A stretch of DNA of 64,000 bases from Streptomyces griseosporeus (GTDB taxonomy: Bacteria > Actinomycetota > Actinomycetes > Streptomycetales > Streptomycetaceae), in assembly GCF_014656055.1 (NCBI RefSeq), contig NZ_BNBR01000004.1, forward strand, positions 573,081 through 637,080. The letters run 5' to 3'. Positions 24,949 through 34,790 of this stretch are shown here, in pieces. The stretch's first letter is position 1. Every line of letters begins with the position of its first letter. The notes below the pieces were generated by a model, which was not told the origin of the DNA, ran no database searches, and saw only the letters and a program-made list of their open reading frames with translations. Made by a program: the position numbers and the translations under genes.

Positions 24949-26252
24949 TCCGCCTTCGCCTCCTCCTGCGGCTCCCAGGCCGGGCCGACCGGCTCCGCGA
25001 GCACCGTGACGATCTTGTTGCGGCGGCCGGCCGCGTCCTCCGCCGTCAGCCGCAGCTCCCGTCCGTCGGGCAGCTCCACCACGGACGACGCGCCCGCGAT
25101 GGGCACCCGGCCGAGCGCCTTGGCGAGCAGTCCGCCGACGGTCTCCACGTCCTCGTCGTCGTAGGCCTCCAGGCCGTACAGCTCGCCCAGGTCGCCGATG
25201 TCGAGGCGGGCGGTGACCCGGTAGCGGTCCTCGCCGAGGTCCTCCACGGGCGGCAGCTCCCGGTCGTACTCGTCGGTGATCTCGCCGACGATCTCCTCCA
25301 GGATGTCCTCGATGGTGACGATGCCGGCCGTGCCGCCGTACTCGTCGATGACGACGGCGACGTGGTTGCGCGACTTCTGCATCTCGCGCAGCAGGTCGCC
25401 CGCGTTCTTGGTGTCGGGCACGAAGAACGCCGGCCGCATCGCGGTGGAGACCAGCTCCGCCTCGGCGTCCCGGCTGATGTGCGTCTTGCGGGCCAGGTCC
25501 TTCAGGTACACGACGCCGACGATGTCGTCCTCGCTCTCGCCGGAGACCGGGATCCGGGAGAAACCGGAGCGCAGAGCGAGGCTCAGGGCCTGCCGGATGG
25601 TCTTGAACCGCTCGATGACGACGAGGTCGGTGCGCGGCACCATCACCTCACGGACGAGGGTGTCGCCCAGCTCGAACACCGAGTGCACCATGCGGCGCTC
25701 CTCGGCCTCGATCAGCGACTCCTTCTCCGCCAGGTCCACCAGCGCGCGCAGCTCCGCCTCGGAGGCGAACGGGCCGCGCCGGAAGCCCTTGCCGGGGGTG
25801 AGCGCGTTGCCGATGAGGATCAGCAGCGACGGGATAGGGCCCATCACGCGGGCCAGCGGCAGCAGCACGTACGCCGCCACCGTCGCCGTGTTGATCGGGT
25901 GCTGGCGGCCGATGGTGCGCGGGGAGACCCCCACCGCGACGTACGACACCAGCACCATCACGCCGATGGCGACGAGCAGCGCCTCGGTGGTGCCGTCGAA
26001 CTCCTGCAGGCAGGCATAGGTGACGAGGGCCGCGGCGGCCATCTCGCAGGCCACGCGGACCAGCAGCGCCACGTTGAGATAGCGGGTGGGGTCGGCGGCC
26101 ACCTGGGCGAGCTTGTCGCTGCCGCGGCGGCCGGACCGCTGGGCCTCCTCGGCGCGGAAGCTGGAGACCCGCGCCAGGCCCGCCTCCGCGCAGGCGGCGA
26201 GCCAGGCGACGACGACCAGGGCGATCGCGCCGAGGACGATCTGCGCACTCAT
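24945..26252 (-). CDS. CNNM/CorC-type hemolysin-family membrane protein with CBS pair
   Basis: 435 aa. The N-terminal DUF21/CNNM domain has four hydrophobic helices in the first 150 residues. Two CBS motifs follow (VMVPRTDLVVIERFKTIRQALSL and VIDEYGGTAGIVTIEDILEEIVGEI), then a CorC_HlyC domain ending with the repeated LPDGRELRLTAED segment. Bacterial CNNM proteins are linked to Mg2+ export or homeostasis; the 'hemolysin' label is historical. It lies six bases after ybeY and overlaps YjbR. Confidence 0.9.
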   Translation of the reverse strand: MSAQIVLGAIALVVVAWLAACAEAGLARVSSFRAEEAQRSGRRGSDKLAQVAADPTRYLNVALLVRVACEMAAAALVTYACLQEFDGTTEALLVAIGVMVLVSYVAVGVSPRTIGRQHPINTATVAAYVLLPLARVMGPIPSLLILIGNALTPGKGFRRGPFASEAELRALVDLAEKESLIEAEERRMVHSVFELGDTLVREVMVPRTDLVVIERFKTIRQALSLALRSGFSRIPVSGESEDDIVGVVYLKDLARKTHISRDAEAELVSTAMRPAFFVPDTKNAGDLLREMQKSRNHVAVVIDEYGGTAGIVTIEDILEEIVGEITDEYDRELPPVEDLGEDRYRVTARLDIGDLGELYGLEAYDDEDVETVGGLLAKALGRVPIAGASSVVELPDGRELRLTAEDAAGRRNKIVTVLAEPVGPAWEPQEEAKAE

Positions 26253-26258
26253 GACCGC

Positions 26259-26756
26259 TTACGAGACGGTCGGCGCCGGCGACGGACCGGTCAGGCCCCG
26301 CTCGGCCCGCCAGCCGTCGACGATGGCCGCCTGCAGGCCGAACATCTCGGCCTTCTCGTCCGGCTCCTCGTGGTCGTACCCCAGCAGGTGCAGCACACCG
26401 TGGACGGTGAGCAGCTGCAGCTCCTCGTCCATGGTGTGCTGCGTGGGTGCTTCCTCGCCCTGCTTCTTGGCGACCTCCGGGCACAGCACGATGTCGCCGA
26501 GCAGCCCCTGCGGCGGCTCGTCGTCGTCCTTGGACGGCGGACGCAGCTCGTCCATCGGGAAGGACATGACATCCGTCGGCCCGGGCAGGTCCATCCACTG
26601 GATGTGCAGCTGCTCCATGGCGTCGGCGTCCACGACGATCACCGACAGTTCGGAGAGCGGGTGGATGCGCATCCGTGCCAGCGCGTAGCGGGCGATGTCG
26701 AGGATCGCCTGCTCGTCGACCTCGGTGCCTGACTCGTTGTTGACGTCGATCGACAT
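26259..26756 (-). CDS. ybeY: endoribonuclease YbeY
   Basis: 165 aa. The zinc-binding signature reads VHGVLHLLGYDHEEPDE, giving the three histidines of the HGxLHLxGYDH motif. The N-terminal part has IQWMDLPGPTDVMSFPMDE, also diagnostic. YbeY takes part in 16S rRNA 3' maturation and ribosome quality control. It follows phoH by 14 bases, a very conserved bacterial pair, and precedes CNNM by six. Confidence 0.95.
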   Translation of the reverse strand: MSIDVNNESGTEVDEQAILDIARYALARMRIHPLSELSVIVVDADAMEQLHIQWMDLPGPTDVMSFPMDELRPPSKDDDEPPQGLLGDIVLCPEVAKKQGEEAPTQHTMDEELQLLTVHGVLHLLGYDHEEPDEKAEMFGLQAAIVDGWRAERGLTGPSPAPTVS

Positions 26757-26770
26757 GGTGCTGTGTGTGT

Positions 26771-27838
<1,068 letters not shown>

Positions 27839-27981
27839 GGGCCGGCGTCGTACGCCTGCGGATCCTCCTCGTCACGGCCGCATAGCTGAGAGCGGCCTCG
27901 CACTGTCCAGAGTACGACGGGCCACTGACAAGCCCGTAGGGCTTTTCGGCGCGCGCATGCCGAACGCGCGCGGGCGCCGGC

Positions 27982-28842
27982 TCACGCCTCGCCGCCCACC
28001 CCGCTCGGCGACAGGTCCTGCAGCCCCACCACCCGCAGCAGCTGGAGCCGCTCGTGGGCCTCGGTGCCCGGCCGGGCCGAGTGGATGACCAGCAGCTGGT
28101 GGTGCTCGTGGCTGAGCAGCACCTCGCAGTCCAGGTCGAGCAGGCCGACCATCGGGTGCCGGAAGCGCTTGGTGGCCCGGTACCGCTGGGACACCTCGTG
28201 CTCGTCCCACAGCGCGGCGAACTCCTCGCTGCGCTCGCGCAGTTCCGCGACCAGCGCGGCCGGCTCCGGGTCGTCGGGGCGGGCCGCGGTCACCGCGCGC
28301 AGGGCCGCCACGTGCCCGCGCGCGTGGAAGGGCCGGTCCTCCTCCGGGAACAGCTCGCGGGCGGCCGGGTCCAGGAAGAACAGGCGGGCCAGGTTGCGGT
28401 CGCGCGGCGGCCGGGACATCACGTCGCCGACCAGCGCCTTCGCCAGCGCGTTCTGCGCGAGGACCTCGCCGGCGTCGGTCACCACCTGCGCCGGGGTGTC
28501 GTACAGCCGGTCCAGCACCAGCAGCAGCCCGGGCCGCACATGCGCCGACGCCGTCTCCCGGCGCGGCGGCTCCTCCCCGGTGAGGTGGAACAGGTGGTCG
28601 CGCTCGTCCTGGGTGAGGCGCAGGGCACGGGCCAGCGCGGTGAGCATCTGCCGGGACGGGCGCGGGCCGCGCGACTGCTCCAGGCGCGTGTAGTAGTCCA
28701 CCGACATCCCGGCCAGCGAGGCCACCTCCTCCCGGCGCAAGCCGGGGGTGCGGCGGCGGGCGCCCGCGGTCAGGCCCACGTCGGACGGCTCCAGACGGGC
28801 GCGGCTGCGGCGGAGGAAGTCGGCGAGTTCGGCTCGGTTCAC
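27982..28842 (-). CDS. MmyB-like XRE-family regulator
   Basis: 286 aa. N-terminal XRE helix-turn-helix (TPGLRREEVASLAGMSVDYYTRLEQSRGPRPS) followed by the MmyB-like ligand domain with ALVGDVMSRPPRDRNLARLFFLDP. It is divergent from the SDR gene with a 130-base gap, the typical layout where this type of regulator represses the neighbouring oxidoreductase. The gap contains the imperfect palindrome CAGGGAC/GTCCCCTG near 28877-28896, a possible operator. A second regulator of the same family lies at 41395. Confidence 0.88.
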   Translation of the reverse strand: MNRAELADFLRRSRARLEPSDVGLTAGARRRTPGLRREEVASLAGMSVDYYTRLEQSRGPRPSRQMLTALARALRLTQDERDHLFHLTGEEPPRRETASAHVRPGLLLVLDRLYDTPAQVVTDAGEVLAQNALAKALVGDVMSRPPRDRNLARLFFLDPAARELFPEEDRPFHARGHVAALRAVTAARPDDPEPAALVAELRERSEEFAALWDEHEVSQRYRATKRFRHPMVGLLDLDCEVLLSHEHHQLLVIHSARPGTEAHERLQLLRVVGLQDLSPSGVGGEA

Positions 28843-28972
28843 CCCTTAAGCCTGGGGCAGCGCGCCCGGCTTATCCAGGGACTGCCGGTCCCCTGATCGA
28901 CGGGTCTCTCCCGGTGGCCGCCGCGCCGGCCGAGGCTGGGGTCAGCCAACGGGAGACCGGGAGGAACAGACG

Positions 28973-29827
28973 ATGCTGACTTTGGTGACGGGTACGACGG
29001 GACAGGTAGGCCGGCGTTTCGTGCCGCGGCTGCTGGCGCAGGCCGGGCCGGGGGAGCAGGTGCGGGTGCTGGTGCGGGACGCGGCCCGCGGGGAGCGTTT
29101 CGCGGAGCTGGGCGCCGAGGTCGTCGTCGGTGACCTGCGGGACGCCGAGGCGCTGGGCAAGGCGGTGGCCGGGGCGGACGCGGTGGTGAACGTGGCCGCG
29201 GCCTTCCGCGGGGTGCCCGACGAGGAGGCGTGGGCCGTCAACCGGGACGCCGCAGCGGAGCTGGGCCGGGCCGCGCAGGCCGCCGGCGCGCGGCGGTTCG
29301 TGCAGGTCAGCACAGGGCTCGTGTACGGCACCGGGCGGGGCCGCCCGCTGACCGAGGAGGACGAGAGCCGGCCCGGCGGCGCGATGTGGGGCGCGTACCC
29401 GGAGTCGAAGGCGGCCGCCGAGCGGGAGCTGCTGGCGCTGGACGGCCTGGACGTGCGCATCGCCCGGCTGCCGTTCGTGTACGGCGAGGGCGATCCGCAC
29501 CTGGCGCAGTCGCTGATGTGGGCGGCGCACTGGGCGGCGGTCCAGCGGCTGCACATGGGCCACCACGCGGACGTCGCGCAGGGCCTGCTGCGGCTGCTGT
29601 ACGCGCCGGCGGTCCGCGGGCCGGTCCACAACATCGCCGACGACGCCCCGGTCACCGCGGTCGACCTGCACCAGATCAACGGCGCCGAGGTGCCCGAGGA
29701 GCTGTACACGCGCACGGACCCGGACCCGTGGCTGGCGGTCATGTCCACCGACAAGATCCGCCGCGACCTGGGCTACCGCCCGATCTTCCCGACCGTGTGG
29801 GCCACCCGGGACGCCGGGGCGCTGTGA
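28973..29827 (+). CDS. NAD(P)-dependent epimerase/dehydratase (extended SDR)
   Basis: 284 aa. N-terminal TGTTGQVG dinucleotide-binding motif; the catalytic YxxxK is YPESK in WGAYPESKAAAERELL, preceded by QVSTGLVYG. RLPFVYGEGDPH is typical of extended SDRs. The substrate is not evident. ATG with GGAGGAA upstream. It faces the GH1 gene, only seven bases apart at the 3' ends, and is divergent from its probable regulator. Confidence 0.88.
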   Translation: MLTLVTGTTGQVGRRFVPRLLAQAGPGEQVRVLVRDAARGERFAELGAEVVVGDLRDAEALGKAVAGADAVVNVAAAFRGVPDEEAWAVNRDAAAELGRAAQAAGARRFVQVSTGLVYGTGRGRPLTEEDESRPGGAMWGAYPESKAAAERELLALDGLDVRIARLPFVYGEGDPHLAQSLMWAAHWAAVQRLHMGHHADVAQGLLRLLYAPAVRGPVHNIADDAPVTAVDLHQINGAEVPEELYTRTDPDPWLAVMSTDKIRRDLGYRPIFPTVWATRDAGAL

Positions 29828-29834
29828 GCGGCCG

Positions 29835-31139
29835 TCACCGCTGCGCGCGCAGCAGCTCCCGCAGCCAGGCGTACGACGCCTTCGGGGTCCGCTCCAGCGT
29901 GCCGAAGTCGACGTGCACCAGCCCGAAGCGGCGCGCGTAGCCCTCCGCCCACTCGAAGTTGTCCAGCAGCGACCACACGAAGTAGCCGCGCACGTCCACG
30001 CCGGCGGTGATCGCCCGGTGCAGGGCCCTGAGGTGGCCGTCGAGGTAGGCGATGCGGTCCTGGTCGTCGAGCCCGTCGTAGGAGCAGCCGTTCTCGGTGA
30101 TGACGACGGGCGGCAGCCGGTCGCCGTACCGTTCCCGGAAGCCGGTGAGCAGCTCGGTGAGCGCGTCGGGTACGACGGGCCAGCCGAAGTCGGTCAGCGG
30201 GTGGCCCTCGATCTGGCGGAGCGAGAAGGGCAGCCCGTCGGGGACCCGGACACCGCCGAAGTCGGTCGCGGTGCCCTGCGGGGCACCCACCCGGGTCGGG
30301 GCGTAGTAGTTCACGCCGTAGAAGTCGAGCGGTTCGCCGATCGCCTCCAGGTCGGCCTGGACGTCCCCCGGCATCAGCTCGCCGAGGCCCTCCGGATAGC
30401 TGCCCAGCAGGACCGGGTCGGCGAAGAGGCGGTTCAGCAGCAGGTCGTAGAAGCCGGCCGCCTCCACATCGGCCGGTTCCTCGGAGGCCGGCCAGGTCGG
30501 GCCGTGCGAGTTGGCGATGCCGACGTCCCGCGCACCGGCCGCGCGTAGCGCCCGTACGGCGAGACCGTGGGCGAGGAGCTGGTGGTGGGCGGCCGGCAGG
30601 GCGTCGAAGAGGAGCCGCCTGCCGGGGGCGTGGACGCCGAGGGCGTGCCCGAGCAGGGTGTGCTCGGCGGGCTCGTTGAGGGTGATCCAGCGGTCGACGC
30701 GGTCGCCGAGCCGCCCGGCGACCGTGGCCACGTGGTCGGCGAAGCGGGACGCGGTGTCCCGGTGCAGCCAGTCCAGCTCGGCGGGCAGGTCCCAGTGGAA
30801 GAGCGTCGGCACCGGGCGGACGCCGGCCGCGCACAGCTCGTCGACCAGCCGGTCGTAGAAGTCGAGGCCGCCCGGGGAGGCGACCCGCGGCCAGGACACG
30901 GAGAAGCGGTACGCGTCCACGCCCAGGCCGGCGAGCAGGGCCACGTCCTCGCGGTAGCGGTGGTAGTGGTCGCAGGCGACCGCGGCCGTGGAGCCGTCCT
31001 TGATCCGGCCGGGCTCGGCCGTGAAGAGATCCCACACGGAGGGGGCGCGTTCGTCCGCGGCCCCCTCGATCTGGTGGGCCGAGGTGGACACGCCCCACAC
31101 GAAGCCGGGCGGGAACGGGGGCATCGGATCCGTCGCCAT
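29835..31139 (-). CDS. GH1 family beta-glucosidase
   Basis: 434 aa. The N-terminal FPPGFVWGVSTSAHQIEGA is the GH1 N-terminal signature. The acid/base Glu is in WITLNEPAEH and the nucleophile in VVITENGCSYDG. No signal peptide, so it acts inside the cell on imported beta-glucosides or cello-oligosaccharides. The ATG at 31139 was preferred to a start 17 codons upstream because the motif begins close to it. No sugar transporter or LacI regulator is adjacent, unlike the cellobiose locus of many Streptomyces. Confidence 0.92.
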   Translation of the reverse strand: MATDPMPPFPPGFVWGVSTSAHQIEGAADERAPSVWDLFTAEPGRIKDGSTAAVACDHYHRYREDVALLAGLGVDAYRFSVSWPRVASPGGLDFYDRLVDELCAAGVRPVPTLFHWDLPAELDWLHRDTASRFADHVATVAGRLGDRVDRWITLNEPAEHTLLGHALGVHAPGRRLLFDALPAAHHQLLAHGLAVRALRAAGARDVGIANSHGPTWPASEEPADVEAAGFYDLLLNRLFADPVLLGSYPEGLGELMPGDVQADLEAIGEPLDFYGVNYYAPTRVGAPQGTATDFGGVRVPDGLPFSLRQIEGHPLTDFGWPVVPDALTELLTGFRERYGDRLPPVVITENGCSYDGLDDQDRIAYLDGHLRALHRAITAGVDVRGYFVWSLLDNFEWAEGYARRFGLVHVDFGTLERTPKASYAWLRELLRAQR

Positions 31140-31197
31140 GCGCGGATCATCCGTACCGGCGGTAACGGAAGTCAACGCCCCCGCACACAAAGGCGAA

Positions 31198-31464
31198 TTA
31201 CGCGCCTTCCTTCAGCACCCGGGAGATCAGCTCGCGCTGCTCCCCGGTCAGGTGGGGGTCCGCGCAGTACACCGTCTCGTCGTCCACGGTGATCCGGTAC
31301 GCGAAGCCGTCGGGCACCCCGGCCGGCGGCGCGCCCCGGCCCGCGGCGACCGCCTGCCGGGCCAGGGCCCGCCACTCCCCGTCGTCCGGGCGGCCGGCGG
31401 TGTCCACCTCGCCGTACCGCTCGATGCCCGCGAAACCGCCCGTGCGCCTTACCGAAATCCGCAT
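31198..31464 (-). CDS. emfourin-like inhibitor of the adjacent M4 protease
   Basis: 88 aa. MRISVRRTGGFAGIERYGEVDT and the terminal LTGEQRELISRVLKEG match the protealysin inhibitor emfourin family as I recall it. It lies 21 bases downstream of the M4 protease gene on the same strand, the arrangement in which emfourin was described. It should bind and silence the protease inside the cell. Name given from family resemblance plus context; activity is not proven here. Confidence 0.78.
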   Translation of the reverse strand: MRISVRRTGGFAGIERYGEVDTAGRPDDGEWRALARQAVAAGRGAPPAGVPDGFAYRITVDDETVYCADPHLTGEQRELISRVLKEGA

Positions 31465-31485
31465 GCCCCCTGTCTAGTACGTGAC

Positions 31486-32556
31486 CTACAGGGTGCGCAC
31501 CCCCACCTGCTCCCAGGCCTTGCGCACCGCCTCGTGCTCGTCGCCGCCGTCGCCGTAGCGCGCGCGGGCCGCCTTGACGGTGAGGCCGGCGAAGTCGGCG
31601 AACAGGGCCTGCGGGCGCAATTCGCCGCCGGTGAGCACGTCGTACCAGATCTGCCCGGCCCGCTCCCAGGCGTGGCCGCCGAGCTGGGTGGCGGCCAGGT
31701 AGAAGGCGTGGTTCGGGATGCCGGAGTTGATGTGGACGCCGCCGTTGTCGCGGCCGGTGCGGACGTAGTCGTCCATGGTCGCGGGCTGCGGGTCCTTGCC
31801 GAGGACGTCGTCGTCGTAGGCCGAGCCGGGCTCCTTCATCGAGCGCAGGGCGACCCCGGTGACGCGCTCGGCGAGCAGGCCCGCGCCGATCAGCCAGTCG
31901 GCCTCGGCGGCGGTCTGGCCGAGCGAGTACTGCTTGATCAGCGAGCCGAACACGTCCGACATGGACTCGTTGAGCGCGCCCGGCTGGCCGTAGTACGTGA
32001 GGTTGGCCGTGTACTGGGTGACGCCGTGCGTCAGCTCGTGGCCGATCACGTCGATCGGCAGGGTGAAGTCGAGGAAGATCTCGCCGTCACCGTCGCCGAA
32101 GACCATCTGCTCGCCGTTCCAGAAGGCGTTGTTGTAGTCCTCGTCGTAGTGGACCGTGGCGTCCAGCGGGAGGCCGTCGCCGTCGATGGAGTGGCGGCCG
32201 TAGGCCTTCAGGAAGAGGTCGAAGGTGGCGCCGAGCCCCGCGTAGGCGCGGTTCACGGTGGCGTCCCGGCCGGGCTCCCCGCCCTCGCGGCGGACCTCGG
32301 TGCCGGGCAACGCGGTGCCGTGCCCGGCGTCGTAGATCGTGCGCAGCGGCTGGTCGGAGGGTGCCTTCGCCGCCGGGGCGGGGGCGAGGGCGAACTCGGT
32401 CGTCACGCGGCGCCGGCCGCGCAGCTCGCTGTCGCGCACCAGGGTGCGGTGGGCGGGACCGGAGAGAGCGGGGTCGTCGTTGCGCGCCAGCCTGTCGAGG
32501 ATGTGCGGCGGGACGACGGTGCAGAAGACGGGCTCGAAGCCCCCGTGGGTCGTCAT
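31486..32556 (-). CDS. M4 family metallopeptidase, protealysin-like
   Basis: 356 aa, short for a thermolysin relative. It has no signal peptide and only a small propeptide starting FCTVVPPHILDRLARN; the PP-x-L segment is characteristic of protealysin-type precursors. The zinc site reads VIGHELTHGVTQYT with the downstream Glu in ALNESMSDVFG, and the catalytic His lies in GGVHINSGIPNHAFYL. The emfourin gene follows. Such proteases lack a classical export signal. The ATG at 32556 was chosen; longer upstream frames are not conserved-looking. Confidence 0.9.
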   Translation of the reverse strand: MTTHGGFEPVFCTVVPPHILDRLARNDDPALSGPAHRTLVRDSELRGRRRVTTEFALAPAPAAKAPSDQPLRTIYDAGHGTALPGTEVRREGGEPGRDATVNRAYAGLGATFDLFLKAYGRHSIDGDGLPLDATVHYDEDYNNAFWNGEQMVFGDGDGEIFLDFTLPIDVIGHELTHGVTQYTANLTYYGQPGALNESMSDVFGSLIKQYSLGQTAAEADWLIGAGLLAERVTGVALRSMKEPGSAYDDDVLGKDPQPATMDDYVRTGRDNGGVHINSGIPNHAFYLAATQLGGHAWERAGQIWYDVLTGGELRPQALFADFAGLTVKAARARYGDGGDEHEAVRKAWEQVGVRTL

Positions 32557-32761
32557 GCCCGGCACCCTTGCACTGCGTGATGCGGCTGTCACTACCTGCC
32601 ACCATGATTGGTGAAATAGCCGGACAGTCACCGCCACGCACGGTGATGCCGTGGTAGGGCCGTGTGATGCCGCGCACCTTTTGTCCCGTATGGGCGTCGG
32701 GTCCCGCATACTGATACGGCCCCCCGCGCCCGGGGACGGCTCGGCTAGCATGCGGAGCATC

Positions 32762-32809
32762 ATGCGTTTCGGGCTGCTTCTCCTTAGCTGCCGCGGCGAG
32801 GGCCTGTAG
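32762..32809 (+). CDS. leuL: leuA leader peptide with four consecutive leucine codons
   Basis: A 15-residue frame, MRFGLLLLSCRGEGL, begins at an ATG preceded by GGAG. Four Leu codons in a row (CTG CTT CTC CTT) include CTT and CTC, codons avoided in this genome, so a ribosome would stall when leucyl-tRNA is scarce. It lies 83 bases before leuA. This fits transcription attenuation, as described for Streptomyces leuA. TTGTCC (32681) and CATACT (32707) are a weak candidate promoter. Confidence 0.82.
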   Translation: MRFGLLLLSCRGEGL

Positions 32810-32813
32810 TCGA

Positions 32814-32856
32814 GGCCGACTCCCTCCCCGCGGAGCTTGGCGTTGCGTCGTCGGCC
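32814..32856 (+). promoter_or_regulatory. candidate attenuator stem in the leuA leader
   Basis: GGCCGAC (32814-32820) can pair perfectly with GTCGGCC (32850-32856), starting five bases after the leader-peptide stop. A ribosome at the stop codon would cover the left arm, while one stalled at the Leu codons would not, so the stem could couple translation to termination. No T-run follows. Confidence 0.45.
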
Positions 32857-32891
32857 GTCCACTCGGACACCCCATGAGGAGCCTTCGCACC

Positions 32892-34613
32892 ATGGCCAAC
32901 CGCCAGCAGCCCAGCCCCATGCCGATCCACAAGTACGGCCGCTACGAGCAGGTCGACATCCCCGACCGCAGCTGGCCGAACCAGCGGATCACCGCAGCCC
33001 CGCGCTGGCTGTCGACCGATCTGCGGGACGGCAACCAGGCCCTGATCGACCCCATGTCGCCCGAGCGCAAGCGCCGGATGTTCGACCAGCTGGTCAAGAT
33101 GGGCTACAAGGAGATCGAGGTCGGCTTCCCCGCCTCCGGCCAGACCGACTTCGACTTCGTGCGCTCCATCATCGAGGAGGAGGGCGCGATCCCCGAGGAC
33201 GTGACCATCTCCGTCCTCACCCAGGCCCGCGAGGACCTGATCGAGCGGACCGTCGAGTCCCTGAAGGGCGCCCGCCGCGCCACGGTCCACCTGTACAACG
33301 CCACCGCCCCGGTCTTCCGCCGGGTCGTCTTCCGCGGCTCCAAGGACGACATCAAGCAGATCGCCGTCGACGGCACCCGCCTGGTGATGGAGTACGCCGA
33401 GAAGCTGCTGGGCCCGGAGACCGACTTCGGCTACCAGTACAGCCCGGAGATCTTCACCGACACCGAGCTGGACTTCGCGCTGGAGGTCTGCGAGGCGGTC
33501 ATGGACGTCTGGCAGCCCGGCCCCGGCCGCGAGATCATCCTGAACCTGCCGGCCACGGTCGAGCGCTCCACGCCCTCCACCCACGCCGACCGCTTCGAGT
33601 GGATGCACCGCAACCTCTCCCGCCGCGAGTACGTCTGCCTGTCGGTCCACCCGCACAACGACCGCGGCACCGCCGTCGCCGCCGCCGAGCTGGCCCTGAT
33701 GGCCGGCGCCGACCGCGTCGAGGGCTGCCTGTTCGGGCAGGGCGAGCGCACCGGCAACGTCGACCTGGTCACCCTGGGCATGAACCTGTTCTCGCAGGGC
33801 GTCGACCCGCAGATCGACTTCTCCGACATCGACGAGATCCGTCGTACGTGGGAGTACTGCAACCAGATGGAGGTCCACCCCCGCCACCCGTACGTGGGCG
33901 ACCTGGTCTACACGTCCTTCTCCGGCTCCCACCAGGACGCCATCAAGAAGGGCTTCGACGCCATGGAGGCCGAGGCCAAGGCCAAGGGCGTCACGGTGGA
34001 CGACATCGAGTGGGCCGTGCCGTACCTGCCGATCGACCCGAAGGACGTCGGCCGCTCCTACGAGGCGGTCATCCGCGTCAACTCGCAGTCCGGCAAGGGC
34101 GGTATCTCCTACGTCCTGAAGAACGACCACAAGCTCGACCTGCCGCGCCGGATGCAGATCGAGTTCTCCCGGCTCATCCAGGCGAAGACGGACGCCGAGG
34201 GCGGCGAGATCACGCCGAAGGAGATCTGGGAGGTCTTCCAGGACGAGTACCTGCCGAACCCGGACAACCCGTGGGGCCGCATCCAGGTCCGCACCGGGCA
34301 GTCCACCACCGACACCGACGGCGTGGACACGCTGACGGTCGAGGCCACGGTCGACGGCCAGGACACCGTCCTGACCGGTTCGGGCAACGGTCCCATCTCG
34401 GCCTTCTTCGACGCGCTGGAGTCCATCGGCATCGACGTACGCCTGCTGGACTACCAGGAGCACACGATGAGCGAGGGCGCCTCCGCGCAGGCCGCCTCGT
34501 ACATCGAGTGCGCCATCGGGGACAAGGTGCTGTGGGGCATCGGCATCGACGCCAACACGACCCGGGCCTCGCTGAAGGCCGTTGTGTCCGCCGTCAACCG
34601 GGCGGCCCGCTGA
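32892..34613 (+). CDS. leuA: 2-isopropylmalate synthase
   Basis: 573 aa. HMGL-like TIM barrel with STDLRDGNQALIDPM (metal-binding Asp), SVHPHNDRGTAVAAAELALMAGADRVEGC (metal His pair) and GERTGNVDLVTL, then a C-terminal regulatory LeuA dimer domain with feedback-site residues near its end. It condenses acetyl-CoA and 2-oxoisovalerate, the first step of leucine synthesis. The ATG at 32892 has AGGAG ten bases upstream. It is the long actinobacterial/fungal form (LeuA type 2). Confidence 0.96.
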   Translation: MANRQQPSPMPIHKYGRYEQVDIPDRSWPNQRITAAPRWLSTDLRDGNQALIDPMSPERKRRMFDQLVKMGYKEIEVGFPASGQTDFDFVRSIIEEEGAIPEDVTISVLTQAREDLIERTVESLKGARRATVHLYNATAPVFRRVVFRGSKDDIKQIAVDGTRLVMEYAEKLLGPETDFGYQYSPEIFTDTELDFALEVCEAVMDVWQPGPGREIILNLPATVERSTPSTHADRFEWMHRNLSRREYVCLSVHPHNDRGTAVAAAELALMAGADRVEGCLFGQGERTGNVDLVTLGMNLFSQGVDPQIDFSDIDEIRRTWEYCNQMEVHPRHPYVGDLVYTSFSGSHQDAIKKGFDAMEAEAKAKGVTVDDIEWAVPYLPIDPKDVGRSYEAVIRVNSQSGKGGISYVLKNDHKLDLPRRMQIEFSRLIQAKTDAEGGEITPKEIWEVFQDEYLPNPDNPWGRIQVRTGQSTTDTDGVDTLTVEATVDGQDTVLTGSGNGPISAFFDALESIGIDVRLLDYQEHTMSEGASAQAASYIECAIGDKVLWGIGIDANTTRASLKAVVSAVNRAAR

Positions 34614-34626
34614 CACCGTGGGACAA

Positions 34627-34658
34627 GCCCCGCCCGCCGGCCTTCCGGTGGGCGGGGC
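34627..34658 (+). terminator. leuA terminator hairpin
   Basis: A 14-bp stem starts with GCCCCGCCCG (34627 on) and closes with GGGCGGGGC ending at 34658, including one G-T pair, around a CCTT tetraloop. A short T-containing stretch follows (CTCTGTTTCC). It lies 13 bases after the leuA stop. Confidence 0.88.
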
Positions 34659-34790
34659 CCTCTGTTTCCGGCCATTCCACCCCCCAGGTCACGGAAAGGT
34701 CTCGTCCTGGGTGCTGACTCGGCCTCACCGATGTGGCTAACATCACGCAAGCGCGGCGATGTTGCCGCCACGTTTCGCGGGAGGTGCGAC

